From assembly GCA_017550445.1 (NCBI GenBank), contig JAFZOV010000107.1:1-5867 (forward strand): a stretch of DNA of 5,867 bases, read 5' to 3'. The position numbers were made by a program, and so were the translations under genes. The notes below the pieces were generated by a model. The model did not search any database. It was given only the letters and a program-made list of their open reading frames with translations, and had not been told where the DNA came from. Source of the stretch: Fibrobacter sp. (lineage in GTDB: Bacteria > Fibrobacterota > Fibrobacteria > Fibrobacterales > Fibrobacteraceae). Position 1 is the stretch's first letter, and every line of letters starts with the position of its first letter. This document shows positions 5,248-5,867 of the stretch, piece after piece.

Positions 5248-5266
5248 TGGGCCGTACAAAATCTCC

Positions 5267-5272
5267 AAGGAG
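5267..5272 (+). promoter_or_regulatory. Ribosome binding site of glyA
   Basis: AAGGAG lies 7 nt before ATG 5280-5282. This ideal sequence and spacing fixes the start. Confidence 0.85.
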
Positions 5273-5279
5273 TAGCTAA

Positions 5280-5867
5280 ATGCTCAAATCTACACTGCAA
5301 CAGACCGATCCGGAAATCTACAACATCATTCAGGAAGAAGCCGAACGCCAGGAATATGGCATCGAACTTATCGCTTCTGAAAACTACACCTCCAAGGCCG
5401 TCATGGAAGCCATGGGCTCCGTGCTGACCAACAAGTACAGCGAAGGCTACGTGGGCAAGCGCTACTATGGTGGTAACGAAGTGATCGACAAGATGGAAGC
5501 TTTGGCCATCGAACGTTGCAAGAAGCTCTTTGGTTGCGACCACGTGAACATCCAGCCGCTGTCCGGTTCTCCGGCCAACGCTGCCGTGTACTTCGCCGTC
5601 CTCAAACCGGGCGACAAGGTCCTCGGCCTCAAGCTCGACCACGGTGGACACCTTTCTCACGGCCATCCGGTGAACTTCTCCGGTATGCTTTACAACTTCG
5701 TGCAGTACGAAGTGGATAAGGAAACTGGCCGCATCGACATGGACAAGGTCCGCGAAATCGCCCTCCGCGAAAAGCCGAAGATGATCCTCGCCGGTTTCTC
5801 TGCCTACAGCCGTAACCTCGACTGGAAGCGCTTCCAGGAAATCGCCGACGAAGTGGGCGCGCTCACC
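5280..5867 (+). CDS. glyA: Serine hydroxymethyltransferase, N-terminal part (3'-truncated)
   Basis: GlyA is a cytoplasmic PLP enzyme that interconverts serine and glycine with tetrahydrofolate, supplying one-carbon units. The frame is open from ATG 5280 to the window end, giving 196 residues of about 420-430 expected. Family motifs in order are LIASENY (30-36), [15 protein letters not shown] (51-65), QPLSGSPAN (92-100), the DHGGHLSHG region and '[13 protein letters not shown]'. The PLP-binding lysine lies beyond the window. The motif usually written EGYPGKRYYGG has Val58 in place of Pro, and AYPR reads AYSR. The SGSPAN form is also seen in eukaryotic-type enzymes. These changes mark a divergent subtype but not a broken enzyme. 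The gene has its own extended -10 promoter and an AAGGAG ribosome binding site, after a 537-nt repeat-rich gap. Confidence 0.95.
   Translation, partial: MLKSTLQQTDPEIYNIIQEEAERQEYGIELIASENYTSKAVMEAMGSVLTNKYSEGYVGKRYYGGNEVIDKMEALAIERCKKLFGCDHVNIQPLSGSPANAAVYFAVLKPGDKVLGLKLDHGGHLSHGHPVNFSGMLYNFVQYEVDKETGRIDMDKVREIALREKPKMILAGFSAYSRNLDWKRFQEIADEVGALT

Larger units (their letters stand above)
4743..5279. other. 537-nt gene-free region rich in palindromes and repeats
   Basis: No convincing gene lies between the lipoprotein stop and glyA. The region holds, in order: a GC-rich hairpin (4786-4804) with a smaller one just after it (ACAGC/GCTGT, 4807-4822), a two-copy hairpin element (4844-4888 and 5023-5066), an AT-rich perfect stem (4934-4953), a 12-nt direct repeat (4955-4988), a stem at 5082-5106, and a degenerate CTTCGA-type repeat (5135-5180). 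The last part carries the glyA promoter and ribosome binding site. Such density suggests an accumulation site for short intergenic repeats rather than a lost gene, since no remnant of a protein family can be read in any frame. Confidence 0.7.

Noticed and set aside
5241..5666. 141-codon minus-strand frame opposite glyA
   Set aside because: It is antisense to clear serine hydroxymethyltransferase coding sequence.

Overview
The window most likely comes from a Fibrobacter-lineage bacterium (Fibrobacterota). The main evidence is the predicted lipoprotein at 3726-4742. It joins a lipobox to a long serine-block linker and a C-terminal domain with the hallmarks of the 'Fibrobacter succinogenes major paralogous domain' (MAENLN, CYDND..NC.KYGGLYQWAEM, CPDGWRL, GFSVRC). 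All protein-coding content looks chromosomal and diderm. I see no transposase, phage gene, tRNA, rRNA or CRISPR array.

Layout. (1) 1-1142, plus strand: C-terminal transpeptidase part of a class A penicillin-binding protein whose 5' end lies outside the window. (2) 1143-1236: gap between convergent genes, holding a long imperfect inverted repeat built from 14-nt units, probably a two-way terminator. (3) 1237-1782, minus: exported thioredoxin-fold protein with a CPHC redox motif. (4) 1783-1885: AT-rich spacer with a 45-nt near-palindrome. (5) 1886-3640, minus: Omp85/BamA-like outer-membrane beta-barrel with one POTRA-like domain. (6) 3641-3725: short divergent promoter region. (7) 3726-4742, plus: the Ser-rich lipoprotein, starting at GTG. 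(8) 4743-5279: 537-nt gene-free region packed with small palindromes and repeats, including two copies of a 44-45-nt element whose hairpin stem covaries. (9) 5280-5867, plus: N-terminal part of serine hydroxymethyltransferase (glyA), running off the 3' end.

The first four genes all concern the envelope: peptidoglycan cross-linking, extracytoplasmic thiol chemistry, outer-membrane protein insertion or secretion, and a surface or periplasmic lipoprotein. They lie on different strands and are separated by palindromes, so this is not one operon. The redox and barrel genes share a strand but have a strong palindrome between them. glyA is a housekeeping gene with its own extended -10 promoter and a strong ribosome binding site.

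I found no convincing new multi-gene system. The most interesting material is non-coding: the repeat pair in 4844-5066, which combines an invariant block containing a perfect match to the anti-Shine-Dalgarno sequence with a hairpin showing three compensatory base-pair changes. Next are the 14-nt-unit inverted repeat at 1157-1221 and the loss of the conserved arginine in the Omp85 signature of the barrel protein.
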